This document shows positions 1 to 7,474 of a stretch of DNA of 64,000 nucleotides, piece after piece. A model generated the notes under the pieces. It made no database searches. It was given only the letters and a program-made list of their open reading frames with translations, and was not told where the DNA came from. Position 1 is the stretch's first letter. Each line of letters opens with the position of its first letter. The stretch comes from Candidatus Sulfuricurvum sp. RIFRC-1 (GTDB lineage Bacteria > Campylobacterota > Campylobacteria > Campylobacterales > Sulfurimonadaceae), in the NCBI RefSeq assembly GCF_000310245.1, contig NC_020505.1, positions 372,001 to 436,000 of the forward strand, given 5' to 3'. The translations under genes and the position numbers were made by a program.

Positions 1-1
1 C

Positions 2-661
2 GATAGCTTTGAATATCAAGTCGGAGCATTTAGTGCTTTGGATATGTATAACTCTACATTAGGTACTCCTCTCGCAGACAAAGACTGGATTCGTAAAGCA
101 CGTATCGGCAATGAAAGCGATAAAGGGATGGACAATATGGCTGCCGTTGCACGATTGGATTACAATGGGGTCAATGGATTGCAAATAGGCCTCAGCGGTT
201 ACACCGGCAAAGCGGGGAATGCAAAAGTATCCGGTAAATCTGAAGAAGGACAAATGAACATGGTTGATATCCATGCAAGTTTCCAACTTGATGGATTCAA
301 AGCACGCGCCCTTTATACCCAAAGCCATCTAAGCAATGCGGATTCATACCGATCCGATATGCCAGAAAGTGCACGCGGCGGTTATCTGAATTTAGAGTAT
401 AATATCCTACCATTTTTTGCGTCATCAAGTGATCGATTACCACTCTTTTTCCAATATGAAAACTATAATTTGGCTAACAAAATGGCTAATGGGAGTTCAT
501 TTGGAACTACGACAAGTTATACCTATGGTTTGAACTACTTCCCGCATGATCAAGTAGTTCTAAAAGCGGAATATATGTTGCGTCACAACGAAAATTCAGC
601 CGATACAACCAAGTATGTCAATGAAGGTATTTACTCACTTGGATTAGGATTTATCTTTTGA
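2..661 (+). CDS. Outer-membrane porin, C-terminal part (gene starts before the window)
   Basis: The reading frame is open from base 2 and ends at TGA 659-661, so at least 220 residues of a longer protein are visible and the true start is upstream. The sequence alternates short polar turns with amphipathic beta-strand stretches and ends in ...GLGFIF, with the terminal phenylalanine expected for insertion into the outer membrane by the Bam complex. Texture and size fit the OprD-like or phosphate-selective-porin-like channels common in Campylobacterota. The substrate cannot be told. The stop overlaps the TTG start of the FMN-binding gene, so the two are probably cotranscribed. Confidence 0.7.
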   Translation, partial: DSFEYQVGAFSALDMYNSTLGTPLADKDWIRKARIGNESDKGMDNMAAVARLDYNGVNGLQIGLSGYTGKAGNAKVSGKSEEGQMNMVDIHASFQLDGFKARALYTQSHLSNADSYRSDMPESARGGYLNLEYNILPFFASSSDRLPLFFQYENYNLANKMANGSSFGTTTSYTYGLNYFPHDQVVLKAEYMLRHNENSADTTKYVNEGIYSLGLGFIF

Positions 662-1173
662 TCAAAACACTCGTCCTTCTTCTTTTTGTTGTCACCGCTA
701 GTTTCGCCCAAGTTTTGGGTGATCCTATTGAACTTACTCAACGTATCTTTAGCTCCAAAAGCGTAGAGACTGAAAATATCATCCTCAATGAGGGGCAGAT
801 TGCGCAACTCGCCAAAGCCTCCCAACAAAAAATCGATACGAAACTGTATCGTATTTATGTGGCTAAAAATGGGGCTAAAAATGTAGGGTACGGCGTTTTA
901 ATGAATAAAAAAGTACGTACTAAGACGGCGATAGCCCTTTATCTGATCGATACAAGCGGTAAAATCAAAACGATTGAGATCGTTGCGTTTAATGAACCGC
1001 TTGAATACCTTCCAACCGCTACCTGGCTCGATGTTTTTGACAATAAAAGCAGTTCAGATACCCTCAAACTCAATCAAGATATCCCTACTACGACGGGTGC
1101 CACGTTGTCTGCACGCTCTATCACCGATGGCGCGCGCGTAGCATTAGCTCTTCTCGAAATTGTAAAACCATGA
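658..1173 (+). CDS. Exported FMN-binding domain protein
   Basis: The 171-residue protein starts at TTG 658 inside the stop of the porin. It has an N-terminal hydrophobic signal (about residues 2-20) and then a small FMN-binding domain. Near the C-terminus is TTGATLSA, which resembles the D/S-G-A-T-x-S/T flavinylation motif where FMN is attached covalently to a threonine in NqrC/RnfG-like proteins. It is therefore probably a periplasmic flavoprotein electron carrier. It overlaps the next membrane gene by 4 bp (ATGA), which suggests translational coupling and a shared electron-transfer role. The electron donor and acceptor are unknown. Confidence 0.7.
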   Translation: MIKTLVLLLFVVTASFAQVLGDPIELTQRIFSSKSVETENIILNEGQIAQLAKASQQKIDTKLYRIYVAKNGAKNVGYGVLMNKKVRTKTAIALYLIDTSGKIKTIEIVAFNEPLEYLPTATWLDVFDNKSSSDTLKLNQDIPTTTGATLSARSITDGARVALALLEIVKP

Positions 1174-1649
1174 AGTTTGTCGTTTCAAAAAAACTCTCTG
1201 AGTCTCCGGTAATGCGGATTATTTTGATTTGGATGTTCATCGCTTTAGGCAGTGTCCTCATCCTCAATCTCATTGCAAAGGCAATCGATTACGGAACCGA
1301 TCTTGAGGGGTGGACAACCGTTATCTTAGGGAATGAAATGGAGTTTATCGATCCAATCCCTCTAAATGATCTTGTTTTGCAGATTCATACGGATCTTTTT
1401 GCCCTGATTATGATATTTGTGATGATTGCCGCCGTATTGGGGCGTAGTTCATTTTCCCATCGGTTAAAAGCATTTCTTTTGGGCATAGCTCTTGTGGGGC
1501 TGCTTCTTTATCCGTTAGGTTGGTTAAGTATCTCATGGTTTGGAAGTGTCTCTGTTGCGATAGGAGCTTTTGGCTTTATACTCTACCATACTGTCATGCT
1601 GATGAGTACTTCTATTCTCATTGTCGGACTGATTCGAAAGAGAATCTGA
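1170..1649 (+). CDS. Small four-helix membrane protein of unknown function
   Basis: The 159-residue protein has about four hydrophobic segments (roughly residues 15-38, 72-92, 100-121 and 124-150). A short acidic loop after the first helix contains DYGTDLEGW. Histidines near the membrane face (IHTDLF around residue 70, FSH, LYHT) could bind haem or metal, but no family motif is certain. ATGA overlaps link it to the FMN-binding gene upstream and to a similar-sized membrane protein downstream. Context suggests a membrane electron-transfer module feeding or draining the flavoprotein. I do not recognise the family. Confidence 0.6.
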   Translation: MKFVVSKKLSESPVMRIILIWMFIALGSVLILNLIAKAIDYGTDLEGWTTVILGNEMEFIDPIPLNDLVLQIHTDLFALIMIFVMIAAVLGRSSFSHRLKAFLLGIALVGLLLYPLGWLSISWFGSVSVAIGAFGFILYHTVMLMSTSILIVGLIRKRI

Positions 1650-2077
1650 TGCCGGTAACATTTGTACGGTTTGCGACAGCAGCGTTTGGTTTTTTGATTT
1701 TAGGGCAGTTTTTTGTCGGGGCACTCCTGTTTTACCTTTTGGTCGGCTTTTCTCCTCATGACGTGATAGAGTATTATCGTATCAAATCCTTTCACGGATT
1801 GCTCGAAACACTCATCCCGCACTTTTTATTTATGGCGATTGCCCTTATGGTGACACTCCATTTTTTAGCTTTTGTGCAGACGAAGGGAAATGGTGAAAAA
1901 GTGCCCCTAAGCCATATCCTTTTTGGCTTATTTTTTCTCGATCAACTGAGCCCGGTTGCTATAGCTCAAGGGTTAGAAAGTTTTGCTTATCTGAAGATAG
2001 TCTCTTTTGTGGGATTTGAACTTGTTTTAGGGTGGGTTTGGATCATTATTTTTTCTGCCTCATTAAAATCTCGCTAA
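1649..2077 (+). CDS. Small four-helix histidine-containing membrane protein
   Basis: I chose ATG 1649 because it overlaps the preceding stop (TGATG) and avoids a hydrophilic extension that reads through the previous gene. The product has about 142 residues and four predicted helices. Histidines lie within or next to the second and third helices (KSFHGLLE, IPHFLF, VTLHFL), an arrangement that could ligate haem b. Its architecture resembles that of the preceding protein, and the two may form a heterodimer. It is the last gene of the unit. It ends 5 bp before the stop codon of the minus-strand Crp/Fnr gene. Confidence 0.6.
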   Translation: MPVTFVRFATAAFGFLILGQFFVGALLFYLLVGFSPHDVIEYYRIKSFHGLLETLIPHFLFMAIALMVTLHFLAFVQTKGNGEKVPLSHILFGLFFLDQLSPVAIAQGLESFAYLKIVSFVGFELVLGWVWIIIFSASLKSR

Positions 2078-2081
2078 AGTG

Positions 2082-2696
2082 TTACGCTAACCGCTCTATC
2101 GCTCCGCGTTCCAGATGGACTTTTCCTTTGTGTTCTAAATCTTTCAGCAGTCGGCTGATCACGACGCGTGAGGTCCCCAGCTGCGTTGCAATCTGCTCAT
2201 GGGTCATTTCGATACGGCTGTTTTCCTGATGTGCGAGCCATTCGAGTAAACGTACATCGAGACGTTTGAATTTGATATCCTCCACGAGCGTAGCCAGCGA
2301 TGCGAGACGGACGGTAAAGAGGGAAAATATGAAACTGAGATACTCCGGGCTTTGAGACATGAGAGAGCGGATCGATTCATAATCGAGGAGATAGCCGCTG
2401 ATATCACTCTCTGTGATGGCGGTTCCGATGGCAACGTTTTGGGAGACAAGGCTAGCGGTGTTGACGACGCATTGTTCGAGCGGTTTGAGTGTATAGAGGG
2501 TGATCTCTTCGATCCCTTCGCCTTGGATATAGAGACGGACATTTCCCTCGGTCAAAAAGAGGATATCCGTGCATACATCACCTTGATAAAATAAAATCGT
2601 GTTTTTTGAGACGGTGATCGGACGGGCGTGAGCATGGACAAACTGTTGAAGTTCCGAGGATAGATGGGAGAAAAAAGTAAATGCTGAAAGTTCCAT
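2082..2696 (-). CDS. Crp/Fnr-family transcriptional regulator
   Basis: The 204-residue protein has a cyclic-nucleotide-binding-like beta-roll (about residues 10-120), a long dimer helix (about 120-150) and a winged helix-turn-helix. The recognition helix, GTSRVVISRLL (about 174-184), keeps the two arginines used by CRP, but valine replaces the CRP glutamate. There are only two cysteines (42 and 76), so no FNR-type 4Fe-4S cluster is likely, and the cAMP-binding signature is not obvious. The effector is unknown. Two TGTAAC-N4-GTTACA-type palindromes nearby (3008-3023, 5135-5150) are candidate binding sites. A DUF2892 gene lies just upstream on the same strand, separated by a hairpin. Confidence 0.85.
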   Translation of the reverse strand: MELSAFTFFSHLSSELQQFVHAHARPITVSKNTILFYQGDVCTDILFLTEGNVRLYIQGEGIEEITLYTLKPLEQCVVNTASLVSQNVAIGTAITESDISGYLLDYESIRSLMSQSPEYLSFIFSLFTVRLASLATLVEDIKFKRLDVRLLEWLAHQENSRIEMTHEQIATQLGTSRVVISRLLKDLEHKGKVHLERGAIERLA

Positions 2697-2700
2697 ATAA

Positions 2701-2723
2701 ATGCCTCAAGGAGTTTGAGGCAT
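2701..2723. terminator. Perfect 9-bp inverted repeat between the DUF2892 and Crp/Fnr genes
   Basis: ATGCCTCAA (2701-2709) pairs with TTGAGGCAT (2715-2723) around a 5-nt loop. On the minus strand it follows the DUF2892 stop, and its distal arm contains the GAGG that is the likely ribosome-binding site of the regulator (start codon at 2696). It lacks a U-tract on the minus strand, so it may be an attenuator or translation-control hairpin rather than a simple terminator. Confidence 0.45.
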
Positions 2724-2735
2724 TATAACACAACA

Positions 2736-2933
2736 TTATGATTCGTGTTTTGGTTTACAGCCTGTATTGATTCCAAGCAATGAATAAAGAGGACAGAGAC
2801 TCATAGCTCCTGTCAGTAGTAAAACAATCCCGACATAGCCGAAAACGTTACCGCTTATCATCGCCCACACAATAAGAGCCAGCCCGGCACTGATGCGTAG
2901 AATACGATCGATCATCCCTATGTTACATACCAT
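2736..2933 (-). CDS. DUF2892 (YgaP-type) small inner-membrane protein
   Basis: I chose ATG 2933 because it is preceded by AAGGAG at a good distance. A longer reading to 2981 would cover the leader. The 65-residue product begins MVCNIGMIDRILRI, the typical start of DUF2892 proteins, and has two membrane helices. A CPLYSLLGINTGC stretch lies near the end, a pattern also seen at the C-terminus of YgaP-like proteins. Members often accompany rhodanese or redox genes, but the function is unknown. A Crp/Fnr-like palindrome sits at the activator position of its promoter (see 2980-3023). Confidence 0.8.
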   Translation of the reverse strand: MVCNIGMIDRILRISAGLALIVWAMISGNVFGYVGIVLLLTGAMSLCPLYSLLGINTGCKPKHES

Positions 2934-2979
2934 TATAAACTCCTTGGTCGAGAATGTGATTCTCGAAATTTGTAGGAGC

Positions 2980-3023
2980 ATTGTAACGCTTTGAAGCTAG
3001 AGGTGTCTGTAACCTGAGTTACA
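2980..3023 (-). promoter_or_regulatory. Promoter of the DUF2892 gene with a Crp/Fnr-type operator
   Basis: TGTAACCTGAGTTACA (3008-3023) is a perfect inverted repeat with a 4-bp spacer. On the minus strand a -10 hexamer TACAAT lies at 2985-2980. With transcription starting near 2973, the operator centre is at about -42, the place where class II Crp/Fnr activators bind. The same arrangement recurs at 5108-5150. Confidence 0.55.
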
Positions 3024-3038
3024 TAAAAAGAGAGAGCA

Positions 3039-3428
3039 TCAATTGGTAAGATGGGGAAGCACTTTTATCAATTCGATCACTAAAACGGCTACCCACGTAA
3101 ATATAGTGATTCCTGCGGCTGCGGCTGCAATATCTTTGATAATGCGAATTTTTTCATTGCAGCGTGTTTCCATAAAATCGCATACCGCTTCGATCGCCGT
3201 ATTAAAAACTTCTCCCGCGATCATAACCCCTGTCGCTAGAATGATCAAAGAAGCATCAATCCACTCTTTATAGAGTATAACCGGAATGAGAAGAAGGGCG
3301 GAGATGATGATTTTGTATAAAACACTAAAATCGTAAATAACGGCAAAACGGAGACCTGAGAGGATAATTCTGAATTTTCGCAGCGGATGATAGCCGTGTT
3401 CCCCCGTCTCTAAAAATTTGTTTTTCAT
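3039..3428 (-). CDS. dgkA: Diacylglycerol kinase (DgkA family)
   Basis: The 129-residue integral membrane kinase has three helices. The DgkA signature EVFNTAIEAVCD lies at residues 73-84 (Glu73, Asn76, Glu80, Asp84), followed by KD at 98-99 and an alanine run. These are the Mg-ATP and catalytic residues of the DgkA trimer. It phosphorylates diacylglycerol, or in some bacteria undecaprenol, to recycle membrane lipid. Its start overlaps the end of the PAP2 phosphatase gene by 4 bp, so the kinase and a lipid phosphatase are made together. Length is normal for the family. Confidence 0.9.
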   Translation of the reverse strand: MKNKFLETGEHGYHPLRKFRIILSGLRFAVIYDFSVLYKIIISALLLIPVILYKEWIDASLIILATGVMIAGEVFNTAIEAVCDFMETRCNEKIRIIKDIAAAAAGITIFTWVAVLVIELIKVLPHLTN

Positions 3429-4069
3429 CCCAATACCCCCGTTTTAACAATCCAACCCGTAATAATGGCCCATATGAAGGCGATGAGCATCCCCGCCAAG
3501 ATATCGGTCGGAAAATGGACTTGGAGGTACATCCGTGAGGCGGAAACGGACACAACAAGTAGTAAAAGAAGTGAGGATAGTACACTTTGATAGAGCGTTT
3601 GAGTGCCGATGAGCGCCAGAGAAAGCCCAAGGGCGAATGCGGTGATCTGAGCGGTATGGGCACTCGGAAACGAAGGATCGAGAGGAAGTTCATTAATCGC
3701 TCCGAAAAAAAGAGGACGTTTGCGTTCAAATTCAAATTTGAGTGCGTAGACGGTGATCACGGTTCCCCAAAAGGTGATTCCCAAGATTTTTTCAAAATGC
3801 TCTATGTGGGGGCTTAGGGTAAAAGTCAATAGAAGATAGAGGGGCAAAAGGATCCATAACGATCCCATCCACGTGATCGTGGAGAAAAAATGGTCCAGAT
3901 AGGGATGACGGATCGCATGAAACCACGTCAGAATCGTCTGATCAAAATAGACGACGTGATCGTTTCGCAGGTAGTGAGCAAGGAGAATAAAGATACTCAA
4001 GGCTGCAATAAAGAGGAACAGTGAGAATGGCCACGATTCGCCGGAGAGAAATTTTAGATTAAAAGACAT
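3425..4069 (-). CDS. PAP2-superfamily lipid phosphatase
   Basis: The 214-residue membrane protein has about six helices and the full three-part PAP2 motif: KFEFERKRP (111-119), PSFPSAHT (132-139) and SRMYLQVHFPTD (178-189), including the catalytic histidines. It dephosphorylates a lipid phosphate at the outer face of the inner membrane. Candidates are undecaprenyl pyrophosphate (BacA/PgpB-like), phosphatidic acid or a lipid A phosphate. It is the first gene of a two-gene unit with DgkA, which argues for a lipid-phosphate cycle. A second, different PAP2 protein lies at 33025-33753. Confidence 0.88.
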   Translation of the reverse strand: MSFNLKFLSGESWPFSLFLFIAALSIFILLAHYLRNDHVVYFDQTILTWFHAIRHPYLDHFFSTITWMGSLWILLPLYLLLTFTLSPHIEHFEKILGITFWGTVITVYALKFEFERKRPLFFGAINELPLDPSFPSAHTAQITAFALGLSLALIGTQTLYQSVLSSLLLLLVVSVSASRMYLQVHFPTDILAGMLIAFIWAIITGWIVKTGVLG

Positions 4070-4110
4070 AGTTCACCTCTCTTTCTAAAAATATTGTAGC
4101 ACACTTAGCG

Positions 4111-4854
4111 CTAAGGTAGGCGATTGAGATGCTCTTTGACATCGCTGAGACGGACGAAACTGAAACCGCTCTCTTGGAGTTTAGCAATACCTTCGATGAT
4201 CCCCTCTCGTGTTCCTCCTTCGGGATGGTTCATGTGAAACAGGAGAATATCGCCGCTACGGGAACTCATGAGCTGTTGGGTCACTTTGGATGCGCTAAAG
4301 GTTGCTCCCGCATCCCCTAAAACGCTGAACCCGGCGATTTCGACGCCATTTTTATGGGCAATGGCAACGGAGTGCTCATCATAATAGGCGGTGCCGGAAC
4401 GGAAAAAGCGGGGACGTTTGCCGGTGAGCTTTTCGATCAGATCGGCATTAGCGTTGATTTCATGGGCAACCTCTTCAGCAGAAGCGGTACCGGGAATGTT
4501 GTAAATACTTTTGCCGTTCACCGAGAGCGGGCGATGTGCGGTGCCGTGGTTGGCAATCTCAAAGAGGGGATTGGCTGAGAGTTTCTGGAAAATTTCGGGG
4601 TTAGTGTGTATCCATCGTGAGTTGATAAAGAGTGTAGCCGGAATACGGTTCTCACTCAGAAAATTGATCAGCCCCTCATCGTACTGGGAACTGCGAAAAC
4701 TTCCCCCGCACGCATCAAAGGTGAGGGCTATCTCTTTTTTGGGCGTATGAAACGTCGTGACGACTCCGGTTACATTTTCACCCCATTGTACAGGTTCATC
4801 GGCAAAAAGGGTTGCCCCGACAACGAGTAAAAAAGTGAGGAAATATTTTTGCAT
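4111..4854 (-). CDS. Exported polysaccharide deacetylase (NodB/CE4)
   Basis: I chose ATG 4854, preceded by AAGGCGG, which begins MQKYFLTFLLVVGATLFA, a clean signal peptide. A longer frame to 4917 has no signal at its start. The 247-residue protein shows CE4 motif 1 as LTFDACGG (Asp47) and motif 2 as NHGTAH (His103, His107), the metal ligands. RSGTAYYDE follows where motif 3 is expected. It should remove N-acetyl groups from peptidoglycan or a cell-surface polysaccharide in the periplasm. A small membrane protein gene lies immediately upstream and overlaps the longer reading. Confidence 0.85.
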   Translation of the reverse strand: MQKYFLTFLLVVGATLFADEPVQWGENVTGVVTTFHTPKKEIALTFDACGGSFRSSQYDEGLINFLSENRIPATLFINSRWIHTNPEIFQKLSANPLFEIANHGTAHRPLSVNGKSIYNIPGTASAEEVAHEINANADLIEKLTGKRPRFFRSGTAYYDEHSVAIAHKNGVEIAGFSVLGDAGATFSASKVTQQLMSSRSGDILLFHMNHPEGGTREGIIEGIAKLQESGFSFVRLSDVKEHLNRLP

Positions 4855-4897
4855 AGATACCGCCTTAGAGTAAGGGTGAAATTGTAGCGTAGCGCAC

Positions 4898-5080
4898 TTA
4901 GGGTTTGTTGCAGTCACGATCTTTTCCGAAAATACAACGGCCGTTGGTGATGAGTTTGCGGATGAAAAAAAAGAGGGAGAGGGAAGCGATAACTCCGCTC
5001 ATAATTGCCTGAGGTATTAACCCGTGTGAAAAGAACGCGAGGGTAGCAAAGATAAAGGCCAGGGTAAGTATAAGACACAT
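4898..5080 (-). CDS. Small membrane protein of unknown function
   Basis: The 60-residue product starts at ATG 5080 with AAGGA six bases ahead, which supports a real gene. It has two hydrophobic segments (residues 2-15 and 22-42). A basic C-terminal tail follows with two cysteines (RCIFGKDRDCNKP). I do not recognise a family. It is upstream of and close to the polysaccharide deacetylase and is probably cotranscribed with it. A Crp/Fnr-like operator sits at the activator position of its promoter, so it may share regulation with the DUF2892 gene. Confidence 0.65.
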   Translation of the reverse strand: MCLILTLAFIFATLAFFSHGLIPQAIMSGVIASLSLFFFIRKLITNGRCIFGKDRDCNKP

Positions 5081-5107
5081 AGGAAATCCTTGAGATTCAG
5101 TCTCCGT

Positions 5108-5150
5108 ATTGTAGAGCTAAAAAAGCGATATCAGCGTAACAAAAGTTACA
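5108..5150 (-). promoter_or_regulatory. Promoter of the small membrane gene with a Crp/Fnr-type operator
   Basis: CGTAACAAAAGTTACA (5135-5150) matches the inverted repeat at 3008-3023 in both arms except one outer base. A minus-strand -10 hexamer TACAAT lies at 5113-5108. The operator centre is therefore about 41.5 bp upstream of the predicted start near 5101. The rest of 5151-5286 is AT-rich, with only weak -10-like sequences for the gene at 5287. Confidence 0.5.
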
Positions 5151-5286
5151 TAACAGGTAAAAAATAGCATTTAATATTTCTTTCACAGCTCATTTGATAT
5201 GATAAAAAAAATTAATATAAAAAATAAATCAAATGATTAACATGAAAAATTAAAGATCATTTATTTTTATGAATAATGAGGTCGAA

Positions 5287-7254
5287 ATGTCACATAAAAC
5301 AAGCTATACGAAGATTGCCGCCAAAATTATTTTTATTACGATGTTTTTGACCCTTATAGCCGCCTATTTTTATGGGGAGTATATGAAACGGGATGCGATT
5401 AGCAATCTCGCCCATGTAGATGCCAAAAAAACGAGTATGCTTGTTTTTGAAGCCCTTTATTCTGCGATGCAGAGAGGTTGGAATAAAGACGATTTAGAAG
5501 AGATCATCACCCGGCTTAATGGTGTTGACGAACACATGAAAGTCAATGTTTATCGAAGTGCAAGAGTGGCAGAACTGTTCGGTGAAATAGAAAAAGACAA
5601 GTTGGCCAGAGAATCGGATCACGATATTGCAAAAGCCATTAGCGGAGAAGAAGTTTTAAATATTTCAAACTCTGAAGTGATCGAATACTATTATCCGGTT
5701 GTGGCTAAAAACAATTGTCTAAAATGTCATACCAATGCAAAGGCAGGGGATGTATTAGGGGTCATTGATGTTTCGTATCCGATAGACGATTTAAAAATTT
5801 CGCTGACGGAGATGATCAACTTTTTTATTATTTTTATCGTAATTTTTTCTTTTGTGGTCTTTATTGCAATTTTTATCGAATTGAATCAGTATTTGATTAA
5901 ACCGATTAAAAACTTTTCAAATGTCATTAAAAACATAACGGCTTCTCAGGATATGAAAAAACGGGTGGAGGTGAATGATAATATTGAAGAGATCGATTCG
6001 ATCAAAAATGTGTTTAACACGATGCTCGATTCGATAGAACATCAATTTTATTATGACACGCTAACCGGATTGGAAAATAGGAGAAAGCTGACCGAGAAGC
6101 TCGAAGAGAATAAGAGTGTTTTTTTAATGATTATCAACATTGATGCATTTCAGGAGATTAACGATTTATACGGGGATCATGTGGGAGATTCGATTTTAAT
6201 CGATTTTGCCCTCTATTTAAAAGAGATTATTCCGGTCAAAGAGGGGATATACCGTCTCCATTCGGATGAGTTTGCCCATTTGTGCACTAACGGGATGGAT
6301 ATCAATGAATTTAAGATTTTTGTAGCCTATATCAGTGAAAAAATTGAGAATAAAAGTTTTAAGATTGACGATAAAAGCGAAGTGAGCCTCAGTGCAACGA
6401 TTGGGGTGTCTCATGGTTCTGAGCAATTGCTGATGAATGCGGATATCGCCCTTAAATTGGCCAAAAAAAGTAAAAAGAACTTTTTAATCTATGATGAAAC
6501 TATGGCAATGGCAAAAGAGTATGAGAAAAATTTTGACTGGACGAAACGACTTAAAAAAGCGATTGAAGAGGACAAAATCGTACCGGTTTTTCAGCCTATA
6601 GTCGATACTAAAACAGAGAAAATCGTCAAATACGAAGCGCTTATGCGGATGATAGATGATAAGGGGGAGTATATAGCTCCTGTCCATTTTTTGGAGCTTG
6701 CGAAAAAGAATAAGCTTTATCATCAATTGACCAAAATCATCATTGATAAAACGTTTAAACGGTTCGAAAATTTACCGTATCTCGTATCCATCAATCTTTC
6801 GGTGGAAGATATTTTAAACAAAGAGATCCATCATTTTATCCTTAGAAAACTCGAAGAGTTTTCCATCGGGAAGAAGATTGTATTTGAGATTATAGAGTCT
6901 GAGGGGATTGAGAATTTTGATCAAGTCCTGGAATTTATTGAGAGTGTTAAAAAATACGGTGTGAAAATTTCTATCGATGATTTCGGGACGGGGTATTCAA
7001 ATTTTGAGTATTTGATGAAACTCAAAGTGGATTACATCAAGATAGACGGATCGATGATTAAAAATATCGACAATGACCCAAGCTCTCAAATGATTACCAA
7101 ATCGATTGTCAATTTCGCGAAAAGTATGAACATTCAGACCGTTGCAGAATTTGTACACTCTAAAAACGTGTGTGAAAAAGTGAAAGAGCTGGAGGTCGAT
7201 TTTTCTCAGGGGTATTACTTCGGAGAGCCCTCAGAGAGTATTCGAGAATCCTAA
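5287..7254 (+). CDS. Membrane c-di-GMP phosphodiesterase with haem-binding periplasmic sensor (DUF3365-like, HAMP, degenerate GGDEF, EAL)
   Basis: I chose ATG 5287 because GAGG lies five bases upstream; ATG 5269 has no ribosome-binding site. The protein (655 aa) has a first helix (about 10-28) and a periplasmic domain with CLKCH (Cys144, Cys147, His148). That is a c-type haem site in a DUF3365/Tll0287-like context. A second helix (about 178-200) and a HAMP-like linker follow. The GGDEF domain has its active site replaced by HSDEF, so cyclase activity is unlikely. The EAL domain is intact (YEALMR, INLS, FEIIES, DDFGTGYS, KIDGSMI). It probably degrades c-di-GMP in response to redox state or a haem ligand. 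Confidence 0.87.
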   Translation: MSHKTSYTKIAAKIIFITMFLTLIAAYFYGEYMKRDAISNLAHVDAKKTSMLVFEALYSAMQRGWNKDDLEEIITRLNGVDEHMKVNVYRSARVAELFGEIEKDKLARESDHDIAKAISGEEVLNISNSEVIEYYYPVVAKNNCLKCHTNAKAGDVLGVIDVSYPIDDLKISLTEMINFFIIFIVIFSFVVFIAIFIELNQYLIKPIKNFSNVIKNITASQDMKKRVEVNDNIEEIDSIKNVFNTMLDSIEHQFYYDTLTGLENRRKLTEKLEENKSVFLMIINIDAFQEINDLYGDHVGDSILIDFALYLKEIIPVKEGIYRLHSDEFAHLCTNGMDINEFKIFVAYISEKIENKSFKIDDKSEVSLSATIGVSHGSEQLLMNADIALKLAKKSKKNFLIYDETMAMAKEYEKNFDWTKRLKKAIEEDKIVPVFQPIVDTKTEKIVKYEALMRMIDDKGEYIAPVHFLELAKKNKLYHQLTKIIIDKTFKRFENLPYLVSINLSVEDILNKEIHHFILRKLEEFSIGKKIVFEIIESEGIENFDQVLEFIESVKKYGVKISIDDFGTGYSNFEYLMKLKVDYIKIDGSMIKNIDNDPSSQMITKSIVNFAKSMNIQTVAEFVHSKNVCEKVKELEVDFSQGYYFGEPSESIRES

Positions 7255-7263
7255 AACAGAACT

Positions 7264-7419
7264 TTATTCCGTTTTCTCTTTCACGTAATTGGCACCTTGG
7301 TTGACTTGCCCTTTGGTCCATTGGACGGCATTGCTAGAGTCTTGCTGCACACCGCTCCACGTAGCGGAACAGCCGGATACAAAGAGTAGAATAAAAAGGG
7401 TACATACGAAAGCTTTCAC
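7264..7419 (-). CDS. Small entericidin-like lipoprotein
   Basis: The likely start is GTG 7419, with AGAGG seven bases upstream. The longer frame to 7503 runs into the upstream response-regulator gene and has no signal at its start. The product has 51 residues, a signal sequence, the lipobox FVSGC, and a short polar mature part ending in VKEKTE. This matches the size and style of EcnA/EcnB-like lipoproteins. In other bacteria these are envelope-stress linked, but here the role is only inferred. It lies downstream of the response-regulator gene on the same strand and converges with the EAL gene. Confidence 0.65.
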   Translation of the reverse strand: MKAFVCTLFILLFVSGCSATWSGVQQDSSNAVQWTKGQVNQGANYVKEKTE

Positions 7420-7474
7420 GCGATCACCTCTTAGATAAAAATAGCGAAAATTGTAACGTATTAATGTTAACTGA

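Noticed and set aside
4104-4115. Palindrome CTTAGCGCTAAG as an operator
   Set aside because: It overlaps the stop codon of the deacetylase gene, has no promoter next to it and no second copy in the window.
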